Part shown: piece after piece, positions 1 through 8,695 of the stretch
How positions within the stretch are numbered: position 1 is the stretch's first letter
How the letters are laid out: the number at the start of each line of letters is the position of its first letter
From: an uncultured Ruminococcus sp.
GTDB lineage: Bacteria > Bacillota > Clostridia > Oscillospirales > Ruminococcaceae
Direction of reading: 5' to 3'
Length of the DNA: 64,000 nt
Assembly (NCBI GenBank): GCA_947624295.1
Contig: CANQJV010000005.1
Span: 1-64,000, forward strand
Made by a program: the position numbers and the translations under genes
The notes under the pieces: generated by a model
What the model saw: only the letters and a program-made list of their open reading frames with translations
Told to the model about the DNA's origin: nothing
Databases searched by the model: none

Positions 1-77
1 ATGATTCTAATTCTAACATAAACCATATAAAATTAAAATAGTTAAATAATTTTATTAGCAAAATTGATTTCCGTGAA
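1..77. repeat. 77-bp direct repeat, copy 1 (may extend left of the window)
   Basis: Identical, base for base, to 11357..11433 (atgattctaattctaacataaacc...gatttccgtgaa). Confidence 0.95.
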
Positions 78-93
78 AAATCCCGGAAAGATA

Positions 94-122
94 TTGACAT
101 TTTCAAAAAAATCTGATATACT
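94..122 (+). promoter_or_regulatory. sigmaA-type promoter
   Basis: TTGACA (94-99), 17-nt spacer, TATACT (117-122). Confidence 0.6.
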
Positions 123-290
123 GTTGATATATTGTTCCTCCAATTAAATCTTGCCAAATAAGTTACGGCAATGCGAATAAAGCACCGTAAAATTGTGATT
201 TGGAATTTGCAAGCGCATCATAAGTGACAAGGTTTAGTTGGATTATCAATAGTAAGATATTACAAATCGGAATTTTTAGAGATTGATTTT

Positions 291-596
291 ATGGCAAAAT
301 ATTCTTTTAAGTATTGGTTTGAATGGGGTTGTTTTGAAAATCATTGTCCATGTCTTTGGGATAGTAATGGATTAGTTTCACTTGATGTTCTTCCAATATC
401 TCTTGAGTTAAAGCGTTTTTTGTGTGAATTGGGAATAGAACATGATAACGCATTAGATTGGGATTGTCCTTCGAATCCGTTGTTATGGTCAAAAGAAGAA
501 AAAGAAGCATTCTATAAAAAGGCTAAAGAGGGGTATCACCGTTTACAAGAGGAATTAGGAGAAGAATATGAAATCATATATTGTGAAGATGAGTAA
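291..596 (+). CDS. hypothetical protein, 101 aa
   Basis: Open frame with ATG; acidic/aromatic protein; no family recognised. Confidence 0.6.
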   Translation: MAKYSFKYWFEWGCFENHCPCLWDSNGLVSLDVLPISLELKRFLCELGIEHDNALDWDCPSNPLLWSKEEKEAFYKKAKEGYHRLQEELGEEYEIIYCEDE

Positions 597-602
597 ACTA
601 TA

Positions 603-774
603 GGCAACACCGCACAAGGATTGTGCGTCAGATGCGCCGTCAGATTTTTCGTCAGATTGTATATAAACGATGCAGGCATACTGACGTATGATAAGGAGTT
701 TCTGTGCAAGATAGCGGAAAATATGCAAGCAGATGATGTGCAAAGCCGTAAGGCGTTCTTTGTGCAGTGTTGCC
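603..774. repeat. MITE-like palindromic element, GGCAACACCGCACAA family, copy 1
   Basis: Terminal inverted repeat ggcaacaccgcacaa ... ttgtgcagtgttgcc; related copies at 1957, 7165, 29722 and 46939. Confidence 0.7.
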
Positions 775-873
775 CTTGATTGACAAAAATTCTATTCAAC
801 ACTATTATTGACATTTGCAATAGAGGGGAGTATATTTACTGGAGTAATAATTATACAAAAAGAGGTGTGTTTA

Positions 874-1956
874 ATGGAAATAAAGAATATCAGCGGAGAT
901 ATATTCAGTATACAAGGAGATATACTGATATTTCCTGCGAATCCGAAACCGGTGATAGGCGGAAGTCTTGACGGACAGGTTTTCAAAAAAGCAGGGCAGA
1001 AAGAACTTCTTGATGCAAGAGAAAAAATTGGTGAAATAAGCTACGGAGAATCGTGCATTACAGAAAGCTATCATTTGAAAAGCTACAAGTGGCTGATACA
1101 CGCCGTTACTCCTCGATATCAAGAAAATCATGCAGCAAGTTCAATCAACACTCTTAAAAAATGCTACATATATTCATTGAAATTGGCAGAATCTAAACAC
1201 GCCAAAACTGTCGTATCTGCTTTATTAGGCGCAGGTGCTTCACGCTTTCCGTATGAAAAAGCCGTTGCTGCCGCTAATCAGGCTTTTCAGGAATATCAGA
1301 CAATTGTGCCTGAAAGCTGTATCGAATCAGTAACTCTTGTTCAATATGACAGAGTAAATCAATATCAGCTAATAATTAAATGTAATGACTTGCTTAAAGA
1401 GGCAAGCAGACTTCTTGCTCAGATAGAGGGATTTGAAGAATACATACATAAAGATTCCGAAATAGGAAAACTAATAAATAATCTTACCGATATTCTTTGT
1501 CAGAACCGCCTGCAGAAAGTTTCTGCCCTTTTTGAACGCTATCAAGCTGAATTAGCGGATTATTGCGAAAAAACATACTGTTCTCCCGATGATTACAATT
1601 ATGAAATATTCAAAGAACTTGTTGTATTCCCCGAAGGCATGACGAACGAAAAATTAGCCATGAAAATTTTTGAGCCTGACCCTACCAAAATATCAAAAAT
1701 AAGGAATCTTAAAAAGAGTAACGCTGATACGAAAGCTCTCGGTTTTTTGAAAAAGCGAATGAATGTTTTAAGACTTGGATTGGGATTGGAACTTTCTCTT
1801 TATGACATTTGCCGCCTGATGTGGTGCAGAGGTCACGCTTTTCCTGTCGATGAGTTTGACAACGACCTGATTTCAATGTATATTCCCGATAAAAACTATG
1901 AAGAGGCTCTTGCTGCATGGCATGAAAGAGTTTATGGTGTAAAGCCTGACAGATAA
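874..1956 (+). CDS. macro-domain (ADP-ribose-binding) protein with C-terminal helical/XRE-like extension
   Basis: N-term GDIFSIQGDILIFPANPKPVIGGSLDGQVFKKAG and GAGASRFPYEKAVAAANQAFQEY are macro-domain-like; C-term ISKIRNLKKSN...LRLGLGLELSLYDICRLMW resembles XRE-like C-termini of clostridial macro proteins. ATG at 874 preferred over 808. Confidence 0.8.
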   Translation: MEIKNISGDIFSIQGDILIFPANPKPVIGGSLDGQVFKKAGQKELLDAREKIGEISYGESCITESYHLKSYKWLIHAVTPRYQENHAASSINTLKKCYIYSLKLAESKHAKTVVSALLGAGASRFPYEKAVAAANQAFQEYQTIVPESCIESVTLVQYDRVNQYQLIIKCNDLLKEASRLLAQIEGFEEYIHKDSEIGKLINNLTDILCQNRLQKVSALFERYQAELADYCEKTYCSPDDYNYEIFKELVVFPEGMTNEKLAMKIFEPDPTKISKIRNLKKSNADTKALGFLKKRMNVLRLGLGLELSLYDICRLMWCRGHAFPVDEFDNDLISMYIPDKNYEEALAAWHERVYGVKPDR

Positions 1957-2118
1957 GGCAATACCGCATAAAACTGAAAATGCAGATACATAAACAAATT
2001 TTTAGTCAGATTGTATAGAAGCAGTACATATTAGTTGACATTCAGCAAGGAATTTTAATGTAAAATAATGAAAAGCGCAAGCAGATATGCTGTCAGGCGG
2101 ACTTTGTGTGGTGTTGCC
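1957..2118. repeat. MITE-like palindromic element, copy 2
   Basis: ggcaataccgcataaa ... tttgtgtggtgttgcc inverted termini; begins directly at the stop codon of the macro-domain CDS. Confidence 0.65.
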
Positions 2119-2259
2119 ATAATTCTGCAATTAAACTTGGCATTTTTTGACAAACTCACTACTGATTTTGCCTGTTTATGCCATTCACAAAGAACTTCAT
2201 TTTTGATAGAATATAGAATGTAAACAATATTTACTATCAAAAAATGGAGGTTTTTAACA

Positions 2260-2601
2260 ATGGACAACAAAGGAAGTATAAGCGTTAAAATGAGAATATC
2301 CGTGGTATGCGCCTGCATATCGGCAGCATTGATGGTGCCGTTTTTCATTATGGGCTTGAAAAATGGTGATGGTTTTCTGCTATCGCTAATCGAAGCTCCG
2401 TTCTGCGGATTGCTGGTAGGCGGTTTGATTCCCGGAATTTTACACGCTCCTGCCGTTTACAGAAAAATTTGTACTATTCTTTTTATTCCTTTCGGCTGGC
2501 TCTTTGCATTTTTTATTGTTGCTATTGCAATAATTTTTGGCGGCGGAATATTTATGATTGTTGATACTGTCAAGTTTATTCTTGCCAAAAAGCAAAAATA
2601 A
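2260..2601 (+). CDS. small integral membrane protein, hypothetical
   Basis: RBS (ggagg) 5' of ATG; three hydrophobic segments. Confidence 0.65.
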   Translation: MDNKGSISVKMRISVVCACISAALMVPFFIMGLKNGDGFLLSLIEAPFCGLLVGGLIPGILHAPAVYRKICTILFIPFGWLFAFFIVAIAIIFGGGIFMIVDTVKFILAKKQK

Positions 2602-3227
2602 TTTTCCATTTCTTTTTTGGCAATATTACATAAAGATTATGTGTTAAGTTTTTATCAAATCGTGTAAAATACTGTTGCATATATAACTTTTTGTACAAAC
2701 TTATAAGTATTCAGTTCAGAGCATAAAAATAGCGGACAGTGCTTCTTAATAATGAAACACCGTCCGCTATAAATTTATTCAGTTTGTCAACATACTTCTG
2801 CCATTTGGTTATCTACCAATTTTCTATCAAATTTATACCGAATTTCTTCAGATTTGTGATTTTTGAGGACAACGGAAATTCTCTGATTTCCTCATTTCTA
2901 CCAACTTAAACGGTGATTTTACACCAAATTGGCAATGTTTAATGTTACTTAGTGATAAATGGTGATAAAGTGGTTTAGCTTTACAATATAATGAAATACA
3001 TTGTAAGAAAAATATAACAGAAAAAGAGTGATTCTGGTAGAAAATTTGTTAGAATAATATATTCATTTACCGCAAATGCTGATAATTCTCTTAGTTATGA
3101 TATTTATTGAAAAATAAAAAAGAAGTTTTCATATAATGTTATACTCTACGCTGTTGCAAAGTATCCAAAGAATGCTGAACAGAAAATTCGTATGTCAAGG
3201 AAGAGAACGAAAGCATACTTTCGTATG

Positions 3228-3300
3228 GTGAGGTGACTCCCTTCAGTGAAGGGAGATGTCACGAAGTGACAGAGGGTGTCGGACCCGATTAGGGGGATGA
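3228..3300. repeat. hairpin-forming intergenic repeat
   Basis: ctcccttcagtgaagggag hairpin followed by tgtcacgaagtgaca hairpin; resembles dispersed Firmicutes intergenic repeats. Confidence 0.45.
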
Positions 3301-3388
3301 CGCAGACAGACGGATTTTATGTCAGTATTACTGGATAGTTTGTAGTAGCGGAGAGTATATTTACTTTGCCAGCATTTTATATTATAAA

Positions 3389-4021
3389 TTACCGTTTCAA
3401 ATCCTCTCTTATAAAATGCGTGTACTTACGCTGTTCTTTTGCCGGAATACCATATTTTTCTTTACCGAGGGCGATTGATTTCATCAGGAAACTCATATTT
3501 CTTGCGAGAGTGCGCATTGTCTGCAAACCCTCCTCATCAAATGCCGATTCACCGATATTTCTGCCGTGTACGCTGTTCCAGTATATACTTGATGCTACAG
3601 GCATTCCGCATATTGTAAAATATTTGTTCAATTCGTCGAATGTTGCCGAACAACCTCCACGTCTTGCGATAACAACGCTTGCACCGACTTTCATAGTTTT
3701 GTCGAAATTCGTACTGTAAAACAGTCTGTCAAGGCAGGCAATCAATGTTGCGTTAGCTGAAGCGTAGTAAACAGGTGACGCAATTACAAGTCCGTCAGCC
3801 TCCTCGAATTTCGGAGCGAGTTCATTAACCACGTCATTGAACACACAACGCCCAATTTCTGCACATTTCCCGCAAGCGATACAGCCACGGATATTTTCCG
3901 CACCTATCTGGTAAATTTCAGTTTCAATCTTTTCAGAGTCAAAAACTTTAACCATTTCATTCAAAGCGATTGATGTGTTGCCGTTGGCACGTGGACTTCC
4001 GTTAATAATAAGTACTTTCAT
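3389..4021 (-). CDS. flavodoxin family / NADPH-dependent FMN reductase
   Basis: MKVLIINGSPRANGNTSIALNEM FMN-binding start; GCIACGKC cysteine motif; ASPVYYASANATLIACLDRLFY. Confidence 0.85.
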   Translation of the reverse strand: MKVLIINGSPRANGNTSIALNEMVKVFDSEKIETEIYQIGAENIRGCIACGKCAEIGRCVFNDVVNELAPKFEEADGLVIASPVYYASANATLIACLDRLFYSTNFDKTMKVGASVVIARRGGCSATFDELNKYFTICGMPVASSIYWNSVHGRNIGESAFDEEGLQTMRTLARNMSFLMKSIALGKEKYGIPAKEQRKYTHFIREDLKR

Positions 4022-4036
4022 GATATATATTCTCCT

Positions 4037-4744
4037 TTATACAAAAAATTTCTTTGTTATCTGTTCTTTGAGTTTCTTGTTTCTGTTGATGAGGAGCAGA
4101 ACAACGCCTACTGCAATAAACGTAATCAGCGGATAATACGACCACACAAAGTTTATTTTGTTAAAAAATACTTTGTTAATCAGATATTCTATCAGCACGC
4201 AATCCACTCCTGTCAATATAAATACAATCGCAAAAACAAACAGATACGATTTATTGACAAATCTTTTTATCAGAATCGCTGAAAAAGTAATCAATACAGC
4301 TGAAATTATAAGAGGCATTGCGAACGGTAAAAACCAATTTCCGCCTGTTGTGTACGACAAATACCATTGAAATCCCAGCAGAGCAGTGAAATCAATCCCG
4401 AGATAAAGCAGAGTATCTTTTTTCGGGAAAATCAATGGAATAAATATCAGGCAATACAGAAAACATACTGCACTGAATACAATATCCGCCCATAATATCT
4501 GCCCTGAATTTATTTTATAGTCGCATATGAACGTCAGAAAAGCAGGGATAAATATACATATTGTTGCAATAATTATCTTATATTTTTTGTTCATTTCCCT
4601 CAACAGAATTATATGTTCTTCAGGGTAAGGCTGTACAGCATCATCAGGGATTTTTATATCAGGGTGATATACAACTGTATTGCAAAGAGGGCATTTTTTC
4701 TCACTGTCCTCAAGTTTTACTCCGCATTTTACGCAGTATGCCAT
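4037..4744 (-). CDS. zinc-ribbon membrane protein (DUF6320-like)
   Basis: N-term CVKCGVKLEDSEKKCPLCNTVVYHP zinc ribbon followed by multiple TM segments; upstream neighbour is an acyltransferase. Confidence 0.7.
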   Translation of the reverse strand: MAYCVKCGVKLEDSEKKCPLCNTVVYHPDIKIPDDAVQPYPEEHIILLREMNKKYKIIIATICIFIPAFLTFICDYKINSGQILWADIVFSAVCFLYCLIFIPLIFPKKDTLLYLGIDFTALLGFQWYLSYTTGGNWFLPFAMPLIISAVLITFSAILIKRFVNKSYLFVFAIVFILTGVDCVLIEYLINKVFFNKINFVWSYYPLITFIAVGVVLLLINRNKKLKEQITKKFFV

Positions 4745-4750
4745 TTTATA

Positions 4751-6025
4751 CTATCCTTTCTTGTTGCTTTCAACTGAAACAGCTATCCCTAATTTCACGA
4801 GATTCGAGAAAAACAGCCGTTCAAGTTCAGTTTCCTTGATATTCCTTATCATATTGATATACAGCTTGTCTTTATACGAGATTATACCGCAATTATTTGA
4901 ACCGGTGTACTGTACTCCCAAAGTAAAGTCAAATCTTTTTACACAGTCAGCCATTTCGTCAGGTAATTTAACTGCGCCTAAATTTGACATTGTTATACTT
5001 GATTTTTTTTCGCCTGTCATCGAAAATACTATTTTTATACCGATATTTTTGATAAATAACGGCAATATTTTAAGGAATTTATTTTTTTCAGTACGGACAT
5101 TTGTTGTTATTTTCGCCCTCATTTGTTTTTCAGTAAGCTGTAGTTTCATTTGATGATGAACTATGTCAATAATTTCACTCAAATCGAAATCGCCCATATT
5201 TGCATCTATTCCCGTAGTAATACAAAGTACAAAATTCCTGAGAGTATCACTTTTGAAATAATTCCTGAGATTCACCGGAATAAGTACTTTTACAGGCTTT
5301 TGTTTTCTTTTGTTGTGAACTTTGCTGTCCTGTATCTGCTGTATTGAGTAAATCATTACCGAAACAAGAAACGTTGTAAGGCTTACCCCGTAAGATTTAG
5401 CTTTTTTAAGCGCATCGTCAAGATTCACAATACCTGTAATCACATTGTGGAAATCATTTGTTTCTTTTGTACCGTGTATCTGATACGCTGTAGCCTCTTT
5501 CCGTGAACTCGCCGTTATACCGTCATATTTCAGGAAACTGTCCTCTAATTCGTAATTCAGCGGTTTTTCTCTGCGGTCAAATACACCGTTTTCATAAGGA
5601 ATTTCAATATGATTTTTCTGCGCAATATATTCAGCCGCAAGTGTTTTCAGGAATATCAATCCGCCGTTGCCGTCTGTAAGCGAATGGAAAAATTCAACAG
5701 CTATGCGGTTTTCGTAATAAAGCACACGGAATGCGCATTTCCTCAAATCACGGGGAGTCATTTTACTGCACGGATACGGTTTTTCGGGGATTATGTGAGG
5801 AGCTTTTGTTGATTCGAGATAATACCAGAAAAAACCTTTGCATAATTTCATAGATATTGATGGGAATCTTTTAACAGTCGTATCAAGTGCGGACTGTAAT
5901 ATTTCCGCATCTATTTTTTCCCGCAAAGTTATTGAAAGCCTGAACACATTGCTCCAGTTTTTTGTTTTTACAGCAGGATATAATTTTGCGGCATTATCGA
6001 GTTTCAGCCACATATTACCTGCCAT
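4751..6025 (-). CDS. condensation-domain/alcohol acetyltransferase-like protein
   Basis: FFHSLTDGNGGLIFLKTLAAEY is an HHxxxDG-like motif; MSNLGAVKLP and overall acyltransferase fold signature. Confidence 0.7.
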   Translation of the reverse strand: MAGNMWLKLDNAAKLYPAVKTKNWSNVFRLSITLREKIDAEILQSALDTTVKRFPSISMKLCKGFFWYYLESTKAPHIIPEKPYPCSKMTPRDLRKCAFRVLYYENRIAVEFFHSLTDGNGGLIFLKTLAAEYIAQKNHIEIPYENGVFDRREKPLNYELEDSFLKYDGITASSRKEATAYQIHGTKETNDFHNVITGIVNLDDALKKAKSYGVSLTTFLVSVMIYSIQQIQDSKVHNKRKQKPVKVLIPVNLRNYFKSDTLRNFVLCITTGIDANMGDFDLSEIIDIVHHQMKLQLTEKQMRAKITTNVRTEKNKFLKILPLFIKNIGIKIVFSMTGEKKSSITMSNLGAVKLPDEMADCVKRFDFTLGVQYTGSNNCGIISYKDKLYINMIRNIKETELERLFFSNLVKLGIAVSVESNKKG

Positions 6026-6917
6026 TGAAAATTTCTCCGATAAATTGAGGTATCATTTTTATATCTTCTTTCGCCTGTTTCGTGCCGTAAAGCAAATATA
6101 TATGCCACATATCAGGTGCTATATGGAGTTTAGAAGAACACCCTGCATCGCATAATTTCTTATGCAAATCAACTGAATCACTCAACATTACTTCATCACC
6201 GCCAACAAATATAAGTGACGGCGGAAATCCCGTGAAATCAGCTTTTGCAGGCGATACAAGCGGTGAATTTACATCATTGGTGTAGCATTTTGCATAACAT
6301 TCAAGGCGTTTTTTTGTCATTGACGGGTCAATATTTTTGTTAGTCTCGTATGAAGTCCCTGACATTGTCAAGTCGCTCCACGGTGAAATGGCAATAATTC
6401 CGCTTGGTAACTCAATATTCAACTCTTTTAATTTAAGTACAAGCGCAAATACAAGTCCTCCGCCTGACGATTCACCGCATAGTACTATTTCAGACGGCTT
6501 GAATCCGTCCTCTATCAGTTTCCCATACGCCCGGACAGCGTCATCAAGAGCTGACGGGAATGGATTTTCGGGTGCTAATCTGTACGCAAGGCAACATACT
6601 TTCATACTGTTCTGTACCGCAAGTATCGTCCCGAATCCTTTAGCGTACTGCAAATCGCCTGAAACATAACCTCCGCCGTGAAGATACAGTATAACGCCAT
6701 TATTTGTGATATTTTCAGGGACTACGTATTCAGCCTGAATTTTATCGCATTCCACGGGTTTATATTGAACTTCGTCTATATATTCGTGTGCCATAAATTC
6801 GCCTATTTTATCTTGCATTGCACGCTGTACAGTATGTGATTTTTCAGACGAACACACGTCAGCAATCTTATTTATAGCTGAAATCTGTTTCCTGAGCATT
6901 TTTGTAAATAATTCCAT
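6015..6917 (-). CDS. alpha/beta hydrolase (HSL-type esterase)
   Basis: YLHGGGYVSGDLQYAKGF (HGGG) and CGESSGGGLVFAL (GxSxG); C-terminal DMWHIYLLY His. Confidence 0.9.
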   Translation of the reverse strand: MELFTKMLRKQISAINKIADVCSSEKSHTVQRAMQDKIGEFMAHEYIDEVQYKPVECDKIQAEYVVPENITNNGVILYLHGGGYVSGDLQYAKGFGTILAVQNSMKVCCLAYRLAPENPFPSALDDAVRAYGKLIEDGFKPSEIVLCGESSGGGLVFALVLKLKELNIELPSGIIAISPWSDLTMSGTSYETNKNIDPSMTKKRLECYAKCYTNDVNSPLVSPAKADFTGFPPSLIFVGGDEVMLSDSVDLHKKLCDAGCSSKLHIAPDMWHIYLLYGTKQAKEDIKMIPQFIGEIFNGR

Positions 6918-7164
6918 AATTTCTCCGTATTATTTTAATTATTTTCCTGAAAAACAGGATAACTTAAATATATTATACCACAAGCTGCTGATAAAGTCAA
7001 TGAAAAAATTGTAATAAGTCTTGACAAGTTAATGAATTTGTGGTATATTTATGATAGCATTTATCGGAGTATCTTCGGCGAATTATGTTCGTTGACTGTT
7101 GGACTGAAAATCCTGTCAACTCTGATAGATGCTGTTTTGTTGATAAATCATAAAAATATGTTAA

Positions 7165-7267
7165 GGCAATACTGCACAAAATTCGCTCGTATTTTTAGTC
7201 GTTTTGCACTAATTTTTTGACGAAAATTTGTTTATATATCTGCATTTTGGTTCTATGCGGTATTGTC
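7165..7267. repeat. MITE-like palindromic element, copy 3
   Basis: ggcaatactgcacaaaat ... tatgcggtattgtc inverted termini; lies directly 5' of hen1. Confidence 0.6.
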
Positions 7268-7288
7268 TGATAAAAAGGAGATATTATT

Positions 7289-8695
7289 TTGCTGTTGACA
7301 ATTACTTATGAGGGCGAAAATACACAAAATCTCGGCTTTTTACTGCATAAGAATCCCGACAGAGCGCAACAATTTGACTTGAGTTATGGTAAAGCGTACG
7401 TTTTTTACACTGAAGTCAGCAACGAACGGACTACAGCCGCACTTCTTCTTGACATAGACCCCATTGACCTCGCCCGTGGGAAAATCGGCAGTAAAGACGG
7501 CGGACTGTTTGATTACGTCAATGACAGACCTTATACTGCGACTTCTTTTATGAGTACCGCTATAAACAGAATATTCGGTACAGCTATGAACGGTAAATGC
7601 AATAAAATGCAAGCTCTTGCGGATACACCGTTGAAACTCACGGCTTGTATTTCTGCGATTAAAGACGGCGGTGAAACGGAACTTGCAAAACAACTTTTCG
7701 AACCGTTGGGCTATACCGTGGAAACTAACCGCACTGTACTTGACGAAAAATTCCCGGAATGGGGAATTTCGCCGTATATTGAGCTTACAATAAGCGGTAC
7801 TGTCAGGCTTGCCGATATGCTTAATCATATCTATGTGCTTATACCTGTTTTCGATAAACAGAAACATTACTATATTGCGGACGACGAAATACAGAAACTT
7901 CTCAACCACGGTGAAGGCTGGCTTGCCACGCACCCGTACAAAGAGAAAATTGCAAGACGGTATTTTCCTGTAAAAAGAAGTTTTGCACGGAAAGCTATTG
8001 ATATACTTCTTGCGGATGATGCTGAACCAACTGAACCTGAATCAGAAACGGCTGAAATTAAAGAAGAATCGTCTGAACTTGAAAAACATACTCCGCTGAA
8101 CACTATCAGGCTTAACGCTGTAAAAGATGCGGTTCTTGCAAGCGGTGCATCAACTGTAATTGATTTAGGCTGCGGTGAATGCCGTCTTACATCGTTGCTC
8201 CTGAACGAATCACAAATCAAAAAAGTAACAGCTTGTGACGTTTCAGTCAGTGAACTCGAAAAAGCGTCAGGCAGACTTCATCTTGACAGAATGCAGCCGT
8301 ACAGGAAAAATAAACTCACTCTTATGCAAGCCTCTCTCACGTATAAGGACAAGCGGTTTGAGGGCTATGACTGCGCTTGTATCATAGAAGTAATAGAGCA
8401 TATAGAGCCTATGAGAATATCTGCCGTAGAACGCAATATATTTGAATTTGCTTCTCCTGTAACTGTTATTGTTACAACGCCGAACAAAGATTACAATGAA
8501 AATTACCAATTCCTGAACAGTGACGAATTACGCCATAATGACCACCGTTTCGAGTGGACAAGAGCCGAATTTAAGGCGTGGACTGAACATATATGCAGGG
8601 ATTTCGGATATAGCTGTATTATCAGAGGAATAGGCGATATTGACGAAAATTACGGAACGCCTACACAAATGGGAGTGTTTACAAAAAATGGATAA
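7289..8695 (+). CDS. hen1: 3'-terminal RNA ribose 2'-O-methyltransferase Hen1 (bacterial)
   Basis: LLTITYEGENTQNLGFLLHKNPDRAQQFDLSYGKAYVFYTEVSNERTTAALLLDIDPIDL N-domain; SAM motif VIDLGCGECRLTSLLL; EVIEHIE and H-rich HNDHRFEWTRAEF metal-binding motif; next to pnkp. Confidence 0.93.
   Translation: MLLTITYEGENTQNLGFLLHKNPDRAQQFDLSYGKAYVFYTEVSNERTTAALLLDIDPIDLARGKIGSKDGGLFDYVNDRPYTATSFMSTAINRIFGTAMNGKCNKMQALADTPLKLTACISAIKDGGETELAKQLFEPLGYTVETNRTVLDEKFPEWGISPYIELTISGTVRLADMLNHIYVLIPVFDKQKHYYIADDEIQKLLNHGEGWLATHPYKEKIARRYFPVKRSFARKAIDILLADDAEPTEPESETAEIKEESSELEKHTPLNTIRLNAVKDAVLASGASTVIDLGCGECRLTSLLLNESQIKKVTACDVSVSELEKASGRLHLDRMQPYRKNKLTLMQASLTYKDKRFEGYDCACIIEVIEHIEPMRISAVERNIFEFASPVTVIVTTPNKDYNENYQFLNSDELRHNDHRFEWTRAEFKAWTEHICRDFGYSCIIRGIGDIDENYGTPTQMGVFTKNG

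Noticed and set aside
7340-7933. 197-aa minus ORF
   Set aside because: Antisense shadow of hen1.
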